Part shown: positions 1-11,322 of the stretch, in pieces
Layout: the number at the start of each line of letters is the position of its first letter
Numbering within the stretch: the first letter of the stretch is position 1
Assembly: GCA_023053575.1 (NCBI GenBank)
Contig: JAKZAP010000007.1
Location: 27,367,464-27,431,463, forward strand
Direction of reading: 5' to 3'
Origin: Branchinecta lynchi
Lineage: Eukaryota > Arthropoda > Branchiopoda > Anostraca > Branchinectidae
DNA length: 64,000 nucleotides
Translations under genes and position numbers: made by a program
Notes under the pieces: generated by a model
Database searches by the model: none
Told to the model about the DNA's origin: nothing
The model's input: only the letters and a program-made list of their open reading frames with translations

Positions 1-20
1 GATAACAAATTCAACCAACC

Positions 21-630
21 AACACCGTTGATTGGTTGACACAAAAATTTGAGTCATTCTTTGTGCCATGTTTCTCGTTTTTCCCGAGATTCACTGCCGT
101 GTGCAAAAAGCCGCAGCAAAATAAAATTCCGAGATTAGTTACTCCTCTTGACAACCAACTGTACGTGTCGATGAAAAACCGCCCGTGTACCTACAGGGAG
201 AGCCGGGAAGCGCCACCGCAGCTCTCACCATCCAACGCCGTTGATTGGTTGATCCAGAACCTGAAGATACGAACTTCCGAGTTTAGTTAGTACGGCAATC
301 AATCCCATTTAAATAGCGTCACCAGAGCTCTCCCCAACCAATGACGTGGATTGATGACAAAAAATTGAGTCATCGTTTCGGCGACATTTCTCGTTTTCCC
401 GAGATTCACTACCGTGTGCAAAAAGCCGGAGCAAAATAAAATTCTGAGATTAGTTACTCCTCTTGACAACCAACTCTACGTGTCGATAAAAAACCGCCCA
501 TGTACCTACAAGGAGAGCCGGAATTGTTACCACAGCTCTCCCCAACCAACGCCGTGGATCGGTTGACTAAAAAATTGAGTCATCGTTTCGGCGACGTTTC
601 TCGTTTTTCCGAGGTTCACTGCCGTGTGTT
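21..630. repeat. ~207-bp tandem repeat, about three copies
   Basis: Units beginning near 21, 339 and 546 share the order: AACGCCGTTGATTGGTTGAC-like start, TTGAGTCAT, TCTCGTTTTTCCCGAGATTCACT, CTCTTGACAACCAACT, and an end rich in CAGCTCTCCCCAACC. The stretch 229-338 starts like a unit but then diverges. The last unit is cut off near 630. I see no coding potential. It may be a local satellite or the internal repeat of a larger element that starts outside the window. Confidence 0.7.
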
Positions 631-734
631 GGACTTGATTTCTGACGATTTATGTTGTAGGTAGGACACCATAAAAACATTCTAATTTTTTTTTTTTATC
701 TAATAAAAAGTACAAATTCCTGGAATATCTTTGC

Positions 735-957
735 TGCAGCTAAAAAATAAAATCTCTGATATAAAAAATGATATAGATAATAATTCATAAAATCTTAAAA
801 TGTCAGTCATCTTTTTTAACATTCTTAGTTTTCTCAGATATTCTTAGTTTTTTCTAGCCTTATAGTCCTTGCTACAACAAAAAACATAATCTCTGCTATA
901 AAAAATTACATGGCTAATAATTCATAACACATTAAAAATATCAGTCATCTTTTTTAA
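735..957. repeat. Imperfect direct repeat, two ~85-bp copies
   Basis: The AT-rich segment at 735-818 (aaaatctctgatataaaaaa ... cagtcatcttttttaa) recurs at 870-957 with substitutions, about 140 bp apart. Nothing coding is visible between 640 and 1550. Confidence 0.55.
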
Positions 958-1555
958 AAACCAATTTCCATTTTTTTCTGTGAAATGGAACACTTCTGCA
1001 GTGATGTTCACATGCTGCGGCCCTACATCATAACCTATGTGAATCCTACTAGACAAGTGAATCCAACACCAGAAGTGATTCCACCTGCCCAAGACAAAAC
1101 TTCCCCTCAGGTGACAACTACTGGCAAACTGAATTATCCTGCTTTGGTGTTTTCTCCATAGCAGGTGAAAGCACTTGGACAAAAGTTAATGAGTTCCAAG
1201 AAGAAAGGAAGGAATGAAGTATAAGGTCAGTAACAGGATTCAAAAGTTTCACTGTAAAGGCAGTAATGCACACTGGCATCAAAAACAACTCTTGGATACC
1301 AGGTAAAGAAAAAAAATGCAGCTTTTCTGTTTTCTGCCCTATATTATAGAATTTCTAGAGCTAGGGTGGAGGGTGGGGAGTGGGGAAGCAAGACAGAGTT
1401 TCCAGGTGTCTCTAGAACTGGAATATGAAATAAGAAAATTCTAACTTCACTGGTCTCCTTCGCACCAAAATCAATAATAACAGGAGAATCTTTTTCACCT
1501 CAGTAGGAGCTTCCCTTGAGCAGGGGAATTCTCCAAAAAATCTGGTGCCCAACTG

Positions 1556-2106
1556 TTAAGCTTCTTCTAAAATTTGAAGACAATCAGTTTATATTTGCTG
1601 ACTTTACTTCTTAAACCGCAACATAATTTTAAAGAACTTTCTCCATCTTGCTAGGAGAAGCAGATATACCTATCAAATCCAGCATCCGATATTATTCAAC
1701 AACACTTCATCCGATGCGGAGCTGCCGGTTCAATCGTCTATTAAAATTAGAAGACGATTAGTCCATATTTGGTTTTTCTAGAGCTTCTACCGCAAAATAT
1801 TTTTTTCATTTTTGTTAATTTTTTCACGATCTTGCTGGGGGACAACAACATTTCATTCGATGCCGAATTGCCGGCTTAAGCTTCTATTACAATTTGAAGA
1901 GGATCAGTTTATATTTGTTGACTTTACAGCTGAAACCGCAATATAATTTAAAGAAAATTCTTGATTTTGTCGCTATCTTGCTGGGAGAAAAACTTATACC
2001 CAGCGAACCCGGTATCGGATGCTAGTCAAGAACACCTCATGCGATGCGGAATCGACGGTTCAATTTTCTATTAAAATTAGAAGACGATCAGTCCGTATTT
2101 GGTTTT
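1556..2106. repeat. Tandem duplication, ~318-bp spacing
   Basis: The block from 1556 (TTAAGCTTCTTCTAAAATTTGAAGA, then GCATCCGATATTATTCAACAACACTTCATCCGATGC, then TATTAAAATTAGAAGACGATTAGTCC) recurs from 1874 with roughly 85% identity by eye. A short third fragment (CATTTCATTCGATGCCGAATTGCCGG) sits between them at about 1848. No coding frame survives in it. Confidence 0.65.
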
Positions 2107-2344
2107 CTTTTTGTTCCCTATCTCTAGAACTTTCTATTCGCGTACACTGGCTATAGTGAAAATTCAATCTTTGCTTTTTTAGAATGCCAAAAGTCAATCA
2201 GAAGAAATCGACGAAACTACTATTTAAATTTTCCCTTCTAAAGACCCATTATAGCTTTGTTGTAGTCTTATTTCCCTATTATCAGTAGCTTCGTTATTTT
2301 TGTTAAAGGTGAATTTACAGTATCCTCCCTTCCAGCCTTCCTGC

Positions 2345-3470
2345 TTTGTAAGAGAACACAGCGAGAAAATTCCCAAACTGTCACAAGAGGACGTTTGGCA
2401 GAAAGGTCCAATCGTACGAAAGATTCTATTAAAAATGATACGTTTTTTTTAGGCCCATCTAGTTCATGGGAGAATTCTGTTAACGGTGAAGGATATTTCC
2501 GGTAAAGATGCTGACTGATTAGCAACATATCCATTCCCGACTTGAGAAAATTCACAAACTATCATAGGAGGTCGTTTGTCAAAAAGGCCCAAATCGGACG
2601 AAACATTATGTTAGCAATAATACTTTATTTTAGTCCCATCGAGTTTCTGGAGAAACATCTCACAGCTAAGAGAAACTCTTGCGGGAAAAATCCAAATGGC
2701 GGATTCTCGACTGCTGCAGAAGCCAGAGAGCTACACGAGAAAGCCAAGGACGCAGTCGAAATAAGGCTCAAAGAGAAGAGCTCCCAGACCATAGCTGAAG
2801 GTTTGCTCTTTGCTCTGAAGGTTTCCTCCTTATCTAGCTTCTAGGAACGTCCGGTAAACTAATTCATGCCCAAAGCTTCCAGTCTGAGTGATGCTTGATT
2901 TTTCAAATTCTCTTGACTACGGTACAAATTGCCCACAAATAGAAAAGACGAGTGGTAATATCCCAACCTTTTTTCTTAGAGAAAATCTCCAGGACTCAAA
3001 ACGAAGCGGCGCATTTCCTGGGAATTGCATCTGCACAAGCTGTTCAAACAAGGCAACGAACCCATCGGCGGCATTAAATTTACCTGATTCCGACGAAGAT
3101 GAACCGAAGAAACCAGTCATGGACGAGGCTACAAGGAAAACAACCGTCAATGAGTTTTATCTTCTTTTCTCCATTAATATCTTAAGACGCATTTTATTCG
3201 GAGTAATTTCGTACCGATTCGAAAGTACTCGGTGAATCTTATATCCTGGGAACTGCATCTGCACGAGCTCTCAATGAAAGCTGCTAAAAAAAAGAAACCA
3301 ACTGCTCGGCGGCATTGAAGAACAGAAGCGACCTGTAATGGACGAGGTGACGAGGAAAAGAGCCATGAATGAAGCAAGTGTCTTAAGACGGGTTTTATTC
3401 GGCCTAATTTCGTACTGATTTCGAAAGTATTCGGAGGAGAAATCGCACAAAGTCCTAGGAACTGTCTTCG
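2345..3470 (+). pseudogene. Duplicated, decayed upstream exons of a KMT5A-like gene
   Basis: Two kinds of local duplication precede the SET exon. At about 2363-2425 and 2544-2605 the same coding-like stretch appears twice; its frame reads E-K-I-x-K-L-S-x-E-D-V, interrupted by stops. At about 3011-3220 and 3247-3430 another pair appears, reading L-G-I/T-A-S-A-x-A and then a copy of the segment with GTCATGGACGAGG. Neither copy keeps a long frame. The link to the downstream SET exon is inferred from adjacency and strand only. Short open frames here (2542-2844, 2888-3235) look like decay products. Confidence 0.35.
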
Positions 3471-3549
3471 CTAAGCAATATCTATAAAGCGAACTGCAGA
3501 ATCTAGTGAGCGAAGTGGATTGAGAATCTAAATATTTGTTTTTCTTTAG

Positions 3550-4669
3550 GCCCTCAACCGCATCCTAGCGGTTAGACCGATCAATGACTCTGCAGACTTC
3601 AGGATAGTCCCGTTGACGATCATCAGACAGTACAACGAAGACATTGCAAATGATCCTGCTCTCCTGAAGTCTGTGAAGGACATGTAAAGTAAACAGTTGA
3701 AGCAAGTTCGGGCACAAGCTGTCATCAAGCGGATCGCCGAGAAGTGTGGACTTGGTACGGACATAACCGATTCCCTCACGGATGAAGACTTCACAGATTC
3801 GATCAGGAAGTTAAAGTATATGGACACTCTTCCTACCCTGGAACAGGTCAGGTCGATGTACAACACCTGCATGACCAGACGGGACTACCCCATCAAGCCT
3901 CAGGTGGACGACCAGCTCATCCGGTTTGTTCTACAACAATCTTAGATGGGCTCACAAAAGCTAAGAGCCTGGAGCCCGGGGCAGGCTGGGGGGGTGTTTG
4001 CTATACTTCCATTCTGGGAAAACCAGTTTGTAGTCGAATACCACGGTCACCGCATGGCAACTTCTACGGCTAAGCCCCTGATCGAAACTTTGAGAGGAGA
4101 GGACGATGGAGGAAACTATTTCCTTCTGGCAGGAGACTCCGCGGTGGATGCGAGAAAAGAGGCCTGCGACTGCCACCCTCAACAGCCATGTCTAGGACGT
4201 CTAATCAACCACAAAGCAAAGGAAGATTCCCCCAAGGATAAAACGACCATTGCTGGTTGCAACGAGGGATATCCAAGCAGGGGAGGAGTTCAACTTTGAC
4301 TATGGCGTCCGGCCAGGTCAGTATAATGAGGGCCAGGACCATGCTTTCCTTCGGCCCATGAAGAAAAGGAACAAAAAGAGGCGGAAGAGGTGGAATATGC
4401 GGGAGAGAAGCAGAAAGAAATCCCAAAAATCCAAAACAACTGCTTTAAAACAGATGACCCTAAGCCAGTGTGGGGCAGGCTTTAAGGCTGCAGCAGATCG
4501 TCTTTCTGCCTTGCACAGAAAAAAACCTGTCCAAAAGCCCAAGGAGAGTGGCTTGGAACAGGAAAGTGATAGCCACGAGACTGAGAAGGATCTACAGTCA
4601 CCGAAGAAGGAGAAGACCAAAAAGAAAAAGTCTAACAAAAAGCAGAGAAAGCATGAGCGACAATTTTGA
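3550..4669 (+). pseudogene. KMT5A (SETD8/PR-Set7)-like SET-domain methyltransferase exon, broken
   Basis: A pyrimidine-rich acceptor (TTTTTCTTTAG, ending 3549) opens a long exon. The frame reads through about 130 codons of unrecognised helical sequence and then a SET domain: the F-V-V-E-Y-H-G strand near 4027, L-G-R-L-I-N-H near 4192, and R-D-I-Q-A-G-E-E-F-N-F-D-Y-G near 4262-4306. These are the signature blocks of H4K20 monomethyltransferases of the KMT5A family, which methylate histone H4 in chromatin. The exon is broken by TAA at 3685-3687, TAG at 3943-3945, and a one-base frame change between about 4235 and 4250. Unlike KMT5A, which ends soon after SET, this one continues about 115 residues into a very basic tail and stops at 4669. 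It could also be a lineage-specific KMT5A-like paralogue; loss of function is likely but a sequencing error cannot be excluded for single sites. Confidence 0.7.
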
Positions 4670-4699
4670 CGTAGTTTATAATTGTATATAATTATTGAC

Positions 4700-6640
4700 A
4701 CAGAGGACGTTACCTACTGGGGAACCTCTATAAAAAAAAATGCGCCATTAGCCTTGACCCCTTGGGTGGTGTGGAACTAAGGCTTCTTTTTCAGGATTTA
4801 TTTAACGTCTTTAAGGTGTGAATTCTTGCTCAGTTATATATTTTATATTCCGCTGTCAAACCAGGCAACAACGAGTGAGGTGGTGCCTCATGATACCGTA
4901 TGAATACTCTGCTGTTTTTGAGGTGAAGATCGCCTCTGAAACTACGGGGGGGGGACCTGGAACCAGGCAATTATTTTTGAATTATACACTGTTTTGAGGC
5001 CATTCTTTCATCCTACCCCACCTATATCCCATGGAAGCGTCTATATCCCTATCTCTCCACGACAGAATTCCACTGTGCCACCGACCGCTCCAGGCAGGCC
5101 CACGCCCACGCTTGCCCTAGAGTTGACCGGCTTGCGAAGGGATCGGAGCACCTGTATATTCGTCCACCTTCCCCACGTCAGGCCTCAAGGATCCCTCTTG
5201 AGTATTTGCTACAAGTCCGTTCTTCATCGAATTTTTCTGACATAACTCTTAGCTTAAAAATAATTTATTTTTCATCGGTGATGGATAGAAACCAAGTATA
5301 CGTAATAGAACATGACATTAAACGTGATAGCGCTTATATATTTATAATATGGATCAAGTTATGATGATTTCTAGACGTGACAAGTTATTTGCAAACCAAT
5401 CTGCAAATTGTGCCGTGCGACCCTGTTCGAGAACAGGGGGACACGCTGTTTTTGCAGATTGGTCGGAAAATAACAAGGGGGCACGCTGTTTTTTTGCAGA
5501 CTGATTTGAAATAGCAGGGTGTCACGCTGAAGAAATAGTAGGAAACATCTTTTTAGGTACTTAGCGATTTCACACACTTCTGCAAATAGCCACAGATGAT
5601 CCTCTATATTACTTGATCCCTTATTTCATTGGGAAACCTGAAAATACTGAAGTTTTTTTTTTTTATCGTCCCGACTTTAGCTTCCTATGCCCAGTATATA
5701 GCTGCAAGTCCGTTCTTCATAGAATTTTTGTGAAACAACTCTTAGCTTGAACTCTTAACATGAACCTAATTTGAATCAAGAGCCGTTTTAAGTTCACTTT
5801 AATTCTTTGTCAAACCAATCTGCCAAGTCCAAACATTAAAAAAAATTACTACCGTATTTGGAGTAAGCTCTGATTGCTATGATAAGCCTAATCTGAAATG
5901 GTATATCTTTATCCTTTCATTTCTTAAATAACGCAGTTAAATAAAAAAAAAAGTACTAAATAAATAATGTTTCCGGAATTATTTTCAAACATTCCCGACA
6001 TACAGGAACCCCTTCCCATTCTTCCGAACACTTGCAGATTGGTTGGAAAGTCTATGTCTCTCATTGTACGAAACCTTCCAACCAATCTGCTACTTTCCAA
6101 CCAATCGGTCGAGCGTGCCGACCTTGAGTCAACCTCATTCTAACCTTACCTCGATCGCCTACAAAATGATGAAAAAGGTTGAGTTACCAAAGTCAATAGC
6201 CAGATAATTCCTTTTCAAAACAAAGAAAAGGCACAGAATTTGAATATTCTTGACACATAACTGCTGGTCCATACCTCTTGACTGTCGGGGCAACATGCAC
6301 ATTTTGTTTTAACATTTTCATGGCAACAATCGAGTTAGTGTAAAACCGAGGTCAGGTTGCCAACAGCGGTACAATTGTACCATTTTGCTACATTTCAACT
6401 CGTCTGGTACAATACGGCACAATCCCACTTTTTTTGGTACATTTTCCAAAGCTGGTACAATATGGTACAATGACATTTTTGTGTGTATATGTCAAGGACA
6501 ACCGAGCAAGCACAGAGAATTTTTTTTTTGTATAATGCATATAGTAAATGTTTAGATCAAGGCGTTTTCCGGGTTCATTTTAAATTCCATCTCCGTTAGA
6601 TACGCTGAAGAGTTTAATAATTTTGCGGAATGTCAGACTA
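4700..6640. other. Non-coding stretch with short repeats and an inverted-repeat cluster
   Basis: No supported gene. At 5430-5530 a motif (GGGGGACACGCTGTTTTTGC and variants) occurs three times about 50 bp apart. At 5392-5465 and again at 6030-6110, CAATCTGC/GCAGATTGG sequences form inverted repeats: CAGATTGGTTGGAAAGT near 6035 faces ACTTTCCAACCAATC near 6091. This could extrude as a cruciform or mark remains of a foldback element. Confidence 0.4.
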
Positions 6641-6659
6641 TATATGGAATAAACTCGGC

Positions 6660-6760
6660 GTGTGGTCGTTGTTTTCCTAGGCGGAGTCCGCGTGGAGTGA
6701 CTCCCTCTATTCTCGCCGTTCCCTTCGATTCCCCGAGGAATCCTATTGCTCTTCTGGGGT
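6660..6760 (+). repeat. Fragment of the CTCGCCGTTCCC TIR-element family
   Basis: The sequence CCTAGGCGGAGTCCGCG ... CTCCCTCTATTCTCGCCGTT is the same as the right ends of the elements at 38.5 kb and 50.1-53.2 kb. Only about 100 bp remains here, so it is a truncated copy. Confidence 0.65.
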
Positions 6761-7037
6761 GCTAGGATAGTTGCTATCAGCTCGTACTAGTTCTAATGGG
6801 TATATTCGCCGTGCAATAGCCTGTCACAAGTTTCGAGGTTATCACCCCTCCTCCTCAATGCCCAAGCACTTCGAACCGCCCCTGTCCCCACATAATTGGC
6901 GATATACTTGAAGAAGGTATCGAAAATCTGCAACTGCGAGTGCCTCCCTTCTTTGTAAATCGGATGAGACCTTTACTGTACTATTTTTTGTTGCTTTCGC
7001 AGGACAGTTTGCCTGAAAACACGACGTTGACCGTTCC

Positions 7038-7135
7038 AAATAGTGGACTAACTATTTGCTTATCATGCTGGGGAGCGTAGTCGGCGTGGTAACAATGGAT
7101 ATCTTTAACGTGATTGGCTGGATTACCCCATGAAG
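7038..7135 (-). mobile_element. Fragment of Harbinger-like MITE
   Basis: About 90 bp (ACTATTTGCTTATCATGCTG ... AACGTGATTGGCTGGATTACCCC) match, in reverse orientation, the interior of the complete MITE at 60224-60528. The terminal repeats are missing or too decayed to see. Confidence 0.6.
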
Positions 7136-7139
7136 TTGT

Positions 7140-8863
7140 ATGTCCAGAAAATTTAGAAATGCGTTACAGCTTGACACCAAGAAGCCAAAACTTGTGACGT
7201 CATACATAGTAATTAACGGTAAGTAGGGTGGAAAACGCTCAAAATCATGGATTTTAAATGCAAGTTTCAATTTTAAGATTCAAATAAAACTGGGTTAAGT
7301 TTAGGGTAAAACGCCGGAATACGGAAAAATAGCATTTATGTCACTTATTCAGGTTAATGAATTAACTGAGTCATGTCCCATACCTACTGTTCATCGAAAA
7401 CAATCTGCGTGTTGCGCAAAGCTCAATGCACGGGAACTTTTTTTGGACGTGGTAAAATATTTTGGTCAGTTGGTACCTTTTGGGCGTTTTGAATACATTT
7501 TCTTTCCGAGCGTTAGCAACACTGTCAGGTACACCTCCTGTACCTCTAGGTCGAGATTAGTTTCAGAAACCTTTTAGTCAAGTATTGACAAAAATCTCCC
7601 ACGAATATATTAGTTTCACTAACCTTCTTCTTTTGTCCCATTCTCTGCAATCTCTCTATAATAAATCTGTGAAAGTTATTGTTGGTCAAAATGATTTTCC
7701 TCTTCTGACTTCTGATATACCCTGTAACAAAGGTGTCAGGATAATGGAAAGGGCATCAGGAAGCAGTCGAAATCCTTCTCTGAGCATGGTGATGTGCCAG
7801 TGAAGCCAATAGTATCATTAGGAATGACATCTACACTCTTAACAGTAGCTTTTTTCCAAATTGTATCAGAAGTTGGGACCCTTTCAAAGTCCTATGGCTG
7901 TGTGTTTGCAAATTAGGCACTTGAAGAATACTTTGCCAAAGAACCCAAAGAGCGGTGACGGGAAGTAGTGTTTGCTACGCCATGCTCCACTCTACGCAGT
8001 AAAAATCCGACCGAAGATCGTATTTAAAATTTCTCTTCGGTATGTTGTTTCATTTAACCAGTTCAAGTGAATGCATAGGCAACGTGTCAGGTGACCATAC
8101 GTGCTTTAATCTTTCCGATGCTGTTTGGATGTGTGGTAACTTTTTGTTGGTCCCAGGGCTCACTCTTTGTATTCTCGCGAGTACCCTCGGGATTCCCCTT
8201 CAGTCGGAGGGGAATCAGTTTGGGAGTTCCTTGTGTTCTAGTTTTTTGAAGAAAAAAACAGATATAGATTGTTAATAAGAAGTTCGTCTCCTGTCCCTTA
8301 AATACGTCATCTAATCATCCAATTTTCATTCACATAGATCCACTTGTTTGACCAACATTTCCAACCGTGGCCACAGGTGGTTCGGACAAATGATTTGTGC
8401 CAACTACCCCCCTAGATTCCGGATCCCGCATCCTTCCACTCCATTCAAAGTGATTAGAATGGGTAAGGAACTTTTCTCAAGTCAGTCTGTTCGGGCCTGC
8501 CATTTCATTTGGGATCCCAAAAAGATGATCGATCATAGATGTTTCCCAAAATTTCGCCCTCGGCGCCTTTTTTACGTTTCTCCATTTCTTGGAGTGGCAT
8601 GTCAATTTGTTAGGGTTTTCGAGAGTTTTACACCAAGTTTCATCAAAATATCTCATTCCCTTCGACAGTTATACTGCTTACAGACGGACAGACGGACGGA
8701 CAAACGGACAACTTCTGTGATGTCATAGGTATCCCTCCACTCACGTTTTGGGATCCCAAAAATAATTGAAACAATCATCAGTGTACATCCCATTAGGAAT
8801 TGTAACATTAATCCATTCCTCCTATTCAGATCTCCTGTATTTAAATGTATTATTTAGTTAGAG
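7140..8863. other. No supported gene; short microsatellite near 8676
   Basis: Short open frames at 7338-7577, 7585-7803, 8042-8275 and 8348-8728 show no recognisable domain and no matching splice signals. The last contains an imperfect CAGACGGA tract at about 8676-8712. Such tracts are often found near the 3' ends of invertebrate retroposons, but here there is nothing else to tie it to one. Confidence 0.4.
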
Positions 8864-9004
8864 TTGAAAAAAAAAATAGTTGAAAAATGTCGCTTTGGTT
8901 CAATGCAGTTTGGATTCCGATCGATCTCCAGTTGTGCGCACGCTCATCGCATACTGACAAATGAGGCTACCCGCGACAAGTCTTCTATATATATATGTTC
9001 TGTA
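8864..9004 (+). pseudogene. Left part of an interrupted LINE reverse transcriptase
   Basis: The frame reaches the RT block F-G-F-R-S-I-S-S-C and then A-T-R-D-K-S-S-I-Y-I-C-S, where it is cut at 9004 by the 8.6-kb insertion. The continuation (V-D-I-A-G-A-F-D-N-I) lies at 17692 onwards. The RT assignment rests on the QFGFR block followed by DxxxAFD, standard non-LTR RT motifs. Confidence 0.65.
8906..9004 (+). repeat. 99-bp direct repeat, left copy (target duplication candidate)
   Basis: From CAGTTTGGATTCCG to TATATATGTTCTGTA this segment is identical by eye to 17593-17691. It is LINE sequence in both places and flanks the inserted array exactly. A 99-bp target duplication is much longer than usual for LINEs, LTR elements or DNA transposons. 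Confidence 0.8.
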
Positions 9005-9122
9005 TATATATACACTACCAACTGTTTTCCATTTTTTGGAACATCCGTGACTATAAATAAACCACCCACTTATACCCGTTTTGGGCCCTGGTTGTGATGT
9101 TAGGCACCGAAACCATTGGGCA

Positions 9123-9233
9123 GGCTCTATATTAAGGGGATCTCGAAGAATTCGAGATGGCGCCGCCACTCCATATACCCGATAAATTCCAATATCTAAG
9201 GAGTGGTTATCACCTGATGACCCCACCAGAGCC
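9123..9233 (+). ncRNA. Predicted three-way-junction RNA segment (A type)
   Basis: GGCTCT at 9123-9128 can pair with AGAGCC at 9228-9233. Inside are two hairpins: ATCTCGAA/TTCGAGAT (9140-9147 with 9151-9158) and CCACTCC/GGAGTGG (9166-9172 with 9200-9206), followed by conserved TCACCTGATGAC. The same layout recurs in the other A copies (from about 10614 and 12112) and, with different helix sequences, in the B unit at 13809-13907. That pattern suggests a conserved RNA fold. It does not match a ribozyme family I can name. Confidence 0.45.
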
Positions 9234-9800
9234 ATACCACCCCTCCGTACGTCGTATACCACCATCCCGTATCCACCAATACGTTATTATATCTGATTTT
9301 TACTTGCGAATTAGAATTTACGCAGTGAACCTATATCTGCCAGAAATATTTATGTTTTACCACCCCACAGTATTCTGTAACCCAGAGCACCACCATACTG
9401 ACCCCCCCCCCCTTCTGCACGTTTTACTACCCCACCATATCCACTCGTACGGTACCATTTTTATTTTCACTGCATTAAAGCTTCTGCATTACACCGATAT
9501 TTGCAGAAAATATTTACCCCAAATACCAACCACCTATATGAACCCATGAACCATGTCCCTCTTGGTTTGTGGTGTCCTACATCCAAATCCAGGGCTCACT
9601 TGTGTTTTACACATGAGTTGACAGGCCATGAGCCTCCCCCCCCCCCCACCCACGAATTAAAACAACTGTATACAGCGATATATACCCGTTTTCCGAGAAT
9701 ACTACACCACAAGGGGTAGGCAATCTAGTCAGATTGTATTGTCCACCACAGACGGTTTGGGTGTGGCTAGTTTATTGGACCGGAGGACTTAGAAGCCTCG

Positions 9801-9819
9801 CACAGCGCTCCGCGCTGTG
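9801..9819 (+). other. Unit-terminal hairpin (5 copies in the array)
   Basis: CACAGCGCTCCGCGCTGTG forms a 7-bp stem with a 5-nt loop. It recurs at 11299-11317, 12790-12808, 14632-14650 and 17569-17587 and always marks the end of a unit. It is followed by CTCCC. Upstream are two more small stems common to both unit types, including CAATCT/AGATTG. It may be an RNA 3'-end signal recognised during replication or integration. Confidence 0.7.
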
Positions 9820-10078
9820 CTCCCTGACATACTGTTTGGTCTGATGGAATCTAAGTATCTTGTATACTTTTGATCCTAGTTACTCTCCGTCTATCACCGC
9901 CCCTCCCCTATTACGAAAATATCCCCCTATTTACACGATTGAATACTATGTTTAGCATTCGGAGGCAACCCCACCAAAGGCAACGGATTATTTGATTTGG
10001 TTTTGTTCGTTTGGCATGGTTTGGTTTGGTGTGGCCGTTTATATTTAGAGAGGAGGGGTGGGAGGTTTAATATAGCTA

Positions 10079-10098
10079 GGGGTTGGGGCAGGGTTGGG
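10079..10098 (+). other. G-quadruplex-forming motif in A unit
   Basis: Four G runs (GGGG, GGGG, GGG, GGG) separated by two-base loops satisfy the usual G-quadruplex rule. The identical motif recurs in the next copy at 11577-11596. It lies about 310 bp upstream of the TATA-like box. Confidence 0.6.
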
Positions 10099-10406
10099 AT
10101 AATGTTAAGATTGGGTTGGTTTAGTTAGGGTTACGGAACACTAGCGACCATTGTCAGGCGATCATACCTAACCAATCGAGTACCTTTCGTTTTCACTTAA
10201 CCGCTAATCTACCCATTCTGAAAAGTTACATATACCATTGTTCACCCCCGTAACTTTGCGCGCGCTGACAAGTTATACCGAAAATGCCTTTCTCCTATAC
10301 AATGAATTCCCAGAGGTATGCTGACCTCACGTAAGCAAAGCATGACCTGACTACGCTCAGCGACAAACAGCCATTCAGCGCTAACCGCCTCAGAGAAAAC
10401 CCTATG

Positions 10407-10416
10407 CTTATATAAC
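10407..10416 (+). promoter_or_regulatory. TATA-like box in A-unit leader
   Basis: CTTATATAAC is followed about 40 bp later by TCTCTCTTGAATTGTTATTG. The second A unit has the same at 11905-11914, and the B unit has ATAAATATA at about 15061 followed by a similar TCTCTCTTTGATTATTG. A shared TATA-plus-downstream arrangement suggests an RNA polymerase II promoter, but no start site can be proved. Confidence 0.4.
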
Positions 10417-11322
10417 TGAAGCAGCAGAAAACTCCGTTACAGTCTCTCTTGAATTGTTATTGTGCTCGGATATTAAGCTGTCACTACCACCACCCAGTTT
10501 GTCACACTACCAACTGTTTTCCATTTTTTGGAACATCCGTGACTATAAATAAACCACCCACTTATACCCGTTTTGGGCCCTGGTTGTGATGTTAGGCACC
10601 GAAACCATTGGGCAGGCTCTATATTAAGGGGATCTCGAAGAATTCGAGATGGCGCCGCCACTCCATATACCCGATAAATTCCAATATCTAAGGAGTGGTT
10701 ATCACCTGATGACCCCACCAGAGCCATACCACCCCTCCGTACGTCGTATACCACCATCCCGTATCCACCAATACGTTATTATATCTGATTTTTACTTGCG
10801 AATTAGAATTTACGCAGTGAACCTATATCTGCCAGAAATATTTATGTTTTACCACCCCACAGTATTCTGTAACCCAGAGCACCACCATACTGACCCCCCC
10901 CCCCCTTCTGCACGTTTTACTACCCCACCATATCCACTCGTACGGTACCATTTTTATTTTCACTGCATTAAAGCTTCTGCATTACACCGATATTTGCAGA
11001 AAATATTTACCCCAAATACCAACCACCTATATGAACCCATGAACCATGTCCCTCTTGGTTTGTGGTGTCCTACATCCAAATCCAGGGCTCAATTGTGTTT
11101 TACACATGAGTTGACAGGCCATGAGCCTCCCCCCCCCCCCCCCCCACCCACGAATTAAAACAACTGTATACAGCGATATATACCCGTTTTCCGAGAATAC
11201 TACACCACAAGGGGTAGGCAATCTAGTCAGATTGTATTGTCCACCACAGACGGTTTGGGTGTGGCTAGTTTATTGGACCGGAGGACTTAGAAGCCTCGCA
11301 CAGCGCTCCGCGCTGTGCTCCC

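Larger units (their letters stand above)
9005..9824 (+). repeat. A unit, 5'-truncated leading copy
   Basis: It starts at the ACACTACCAACTGTTTTCC point that lies inside the full units, about 90 bp downstream of their TATA-like box. It includes the structured segment 9095-9235 and ends with the hairpin at 9801-9819. Over its shared length it is nearly identical to the next two copies; most differences lie in runs of C near 9402 and 9639. Confidence 0.75.
9825..11322 (+). repeat. A unit, full copy 1 (~1.5 kb)
   Basis: Hairpin-to-hairpin period 1498 bp. From left to right: a leader similar to the B unit, a G-rich block near 10000-10140, a TATA-like box at 10407-10416, the structured segment at 10614-10725, a proline-rich open stretch, and the terminal hairpin. 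The open stretch changes frame between copies because C runs differ in length, which argues against a protein. Confidence 0.8.

Noticed and set aside
9080..9115. TGATGTTAGGCACCGAAACC (and the B version) as a hammerhead ribozyme
   Set aside because: The motif recalls CUGAUGA...CGAAA, but C3 and A9 of the core are replaced and there is no helix II. It does have a short closing stem, so it is probably part of a larger conserved RNA, not a hammerhead.
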